Positions 5,739 through 5,973 of a stretch of DNA of 5,973 nucleotides are shown piece by piece. The notes under the pieces were generated by a model, which saw nothing but the letters and a program-made list of their open reading frames with translations, made no database searches and was not told the origin of the DNA. Source of the DNA: Parcubacteria group bacterium CG11_big_fil_rev_8_21_14_0_20_41_14 (GTDB lineage Bacteria; Patescibacteriota; Patescibacteriia; UBA2169); contig PCVT01000035.1 in NCBI GenBank assembly GCA_002787075.1, forward strand, positions 5,143 to 11,115, read 5' to 3'. The position numbers and the translations under genes were made by a program. Positions within the stretch are counted from its first letter, which is position 1; the number at the start of each line of letters is the position of its first letter.

Positions 5739-5973
5739 TCATTTCTCTCCCTTGTTTGAGGGAGAGTTTTGCTTTGTAAGCTGTCCGTTCCAGCCGCCAA
5801 GCTGTCTGCCGATTTCATCCAATGGCGCAGAGAGTACGCCGTACTTTTTGTTGTCCAATGACTTTGTTTCCCAAAGCACCATCAAGAAGATTTTGAGCGT
5901 GTCCAGCTTTTGTATTGCCCGCCTGACAAACGGAATTTTTTCTCCACGAACTAGAAAGCTTGCCGCGCAAATT
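5739..5973 (-). CDS. avd: Avd-like accessory variability determinant (four-helix bundle), N-terminus outside window
   Basis: Seventy-seven C-terminal residues are visible on the - strand, ending at TGA 5739-5741. The segment VRRAIQKLDTLKIFLMVLWE, then SLDNKKYGVLSAP and LDEIGRQLGGW, matches the last two helices of the DGR Avd / four-helix-bundle family, whose hallmark is the DEIGR.xGGW-type ending. The family is about 110-130 aa long, so roughly 35-50 residues lie beyond the right edge. Avd forms a pentamer that binds the DGR reverse transcriptase and the TR RNA and is needed for cDNA synthesis in the Bordetella phage system. Here the gene runs against the TR: its stop codon is 9 bp from the TR end and its last codons overlap the TR hairpin. 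The short polar tail after GGW looks like readthrough into that hairpin. The family call comes from motif memory and was not searched. Confidence 0.85.
   Translation of the reverse strand, partial: ICAASFLVRGEKIPFVRRAIQKLDTLKIFLMVLWETKSLDNKKYGVLSAPLDEIGRQLGGWNGQLTKQNSPSNKGEK
5745..5775 (+). terminator. Hairpin ending the TR unit, inside the opposing avd gene
   Basis: CTCTCCC at 5745-5751 pairs perfectly with GGGAGAG at 5760-5766 around an 8-nt loop, followed by TTTTGCTTT at 5767-5775. It lies 14 nt after the TR and fits an intrinsic terminator for the TR RNA. On the other strand it encodes the last residues of the Avd-like protein (NSPSNKGEK). Confidence 0.65.

Larger units (their letters stand above)
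5367..5775 (+). ncRNA. DGR template RNA with structured leader (ends approximate)
   Basis: This is the expected noncoding transcript that the DGR reverse transcriptase copies. Between the target terminator and the TR, several hairpins follow each other: GGCG 5374-5377 with CGCC 5389-5392; GTCG 5406-5409 with CGAC 5417-5420; TATCGC 5435-5440 with GCGATA 5453-5458, continued by AGC/GCT around a TATG loop; GGCAT 5508-5512 with ATGCC 5517-5521, again with a TATG loop; and CCAGC 5551-5555 with GCTGG 5568-5572, extended inwards to a CGCG loop. The template repeat occupies 5608-5730 and a terminator-like hairpin ends the unit. A 132-codon frame from 5381 to 5779 exists, but it has no ribosome binding site and stays open mainly because the TR keeps the reading frame of the VR. 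The transcript ends are inferred. Confidence 0.7.

Noticed and set aside
5381..5779. A 132-codon + strand frame covering the TR and its leader
   Set aside because: It has no ribosome binding site, its first part crosses strong RNA hairpins, and its protein-like part is the TR itself, which keeps the VR reading frame. It is better read as noncoding template RNA.
5537..5818. - strand frame of 93 codons over the TR
   Set aside because: It is a mirror of the TR (Val/Pro-rich, like the antisense of the VR) and conflicts with the Avd frame, which has clear family motifs.

Overview
The window most likely comes from a Candidate Phyla Radiation (Patescibacteria, Parcubacteria-like) genome. That rests on the family resemblance of the retroelement target and Avd protein, the short tightly packed genes and moderate GC; it is an inference, not a proof. 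TGA serves as a stop in four genes (sigma factor, glycosyltransferase, flippase, Avd), so the code is standard and not the Gracilibacteria/SR1 type.

Left part (1-2114, + strand): the 3' part of an ECF-type sigma-70 gene overlaps by ATGA a gene for a single-pass membrane protein with a large outer domain. The pair looks like a sigma factor and its membrane-bound regulator. A perfect bidirectional terminator follows.

Middle part (2123-4379, - strand): a Wzx-type polysaccharide flippase is followed, with overlap, by a short and unusual GT4-like glycosyltransferase. This is a fragment of a surface-polysaccharide operon.

Right part (4417-5973): this is the main result, a diversity-generating retroelement (DGR). 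A consensus promoter and a structured leader of about 200 nt drive a 193-aa target protein. Its last 41 codons are a variable repeat (VR, 5101-5223). An aligned, gap-free template repeat (TR, 5608-5730) lies 507 bp downstream. I aligned the two by eye: of 123 positions, 20 differ, and 18 of these are at template adenines (18 of 34 A changed, against 2 of 89 non-A). All 12 template AAC/AAT codons are changed in the VR, each by exactly one base. The TR is preceded by a chain of hairpins and followed by a terminator-like hairpin. On the opposite strand, running in from the right edge, is the C-terminal part of an Avd-like four-helix-bundle protein. The reverse transcriptase is not in the window and should lie beyond position 5973.

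The parts are expected to work together as follows. TR RNA is copied by the RT-Avd complex with errors at adenines, and the cDNA replaces the VR, so the binding surface of the target protein is rewritten. The least explained element is a perfect 14-nt complementarity between the sequence just after the VR (5228-5241) and the TR leader (5476-5489).
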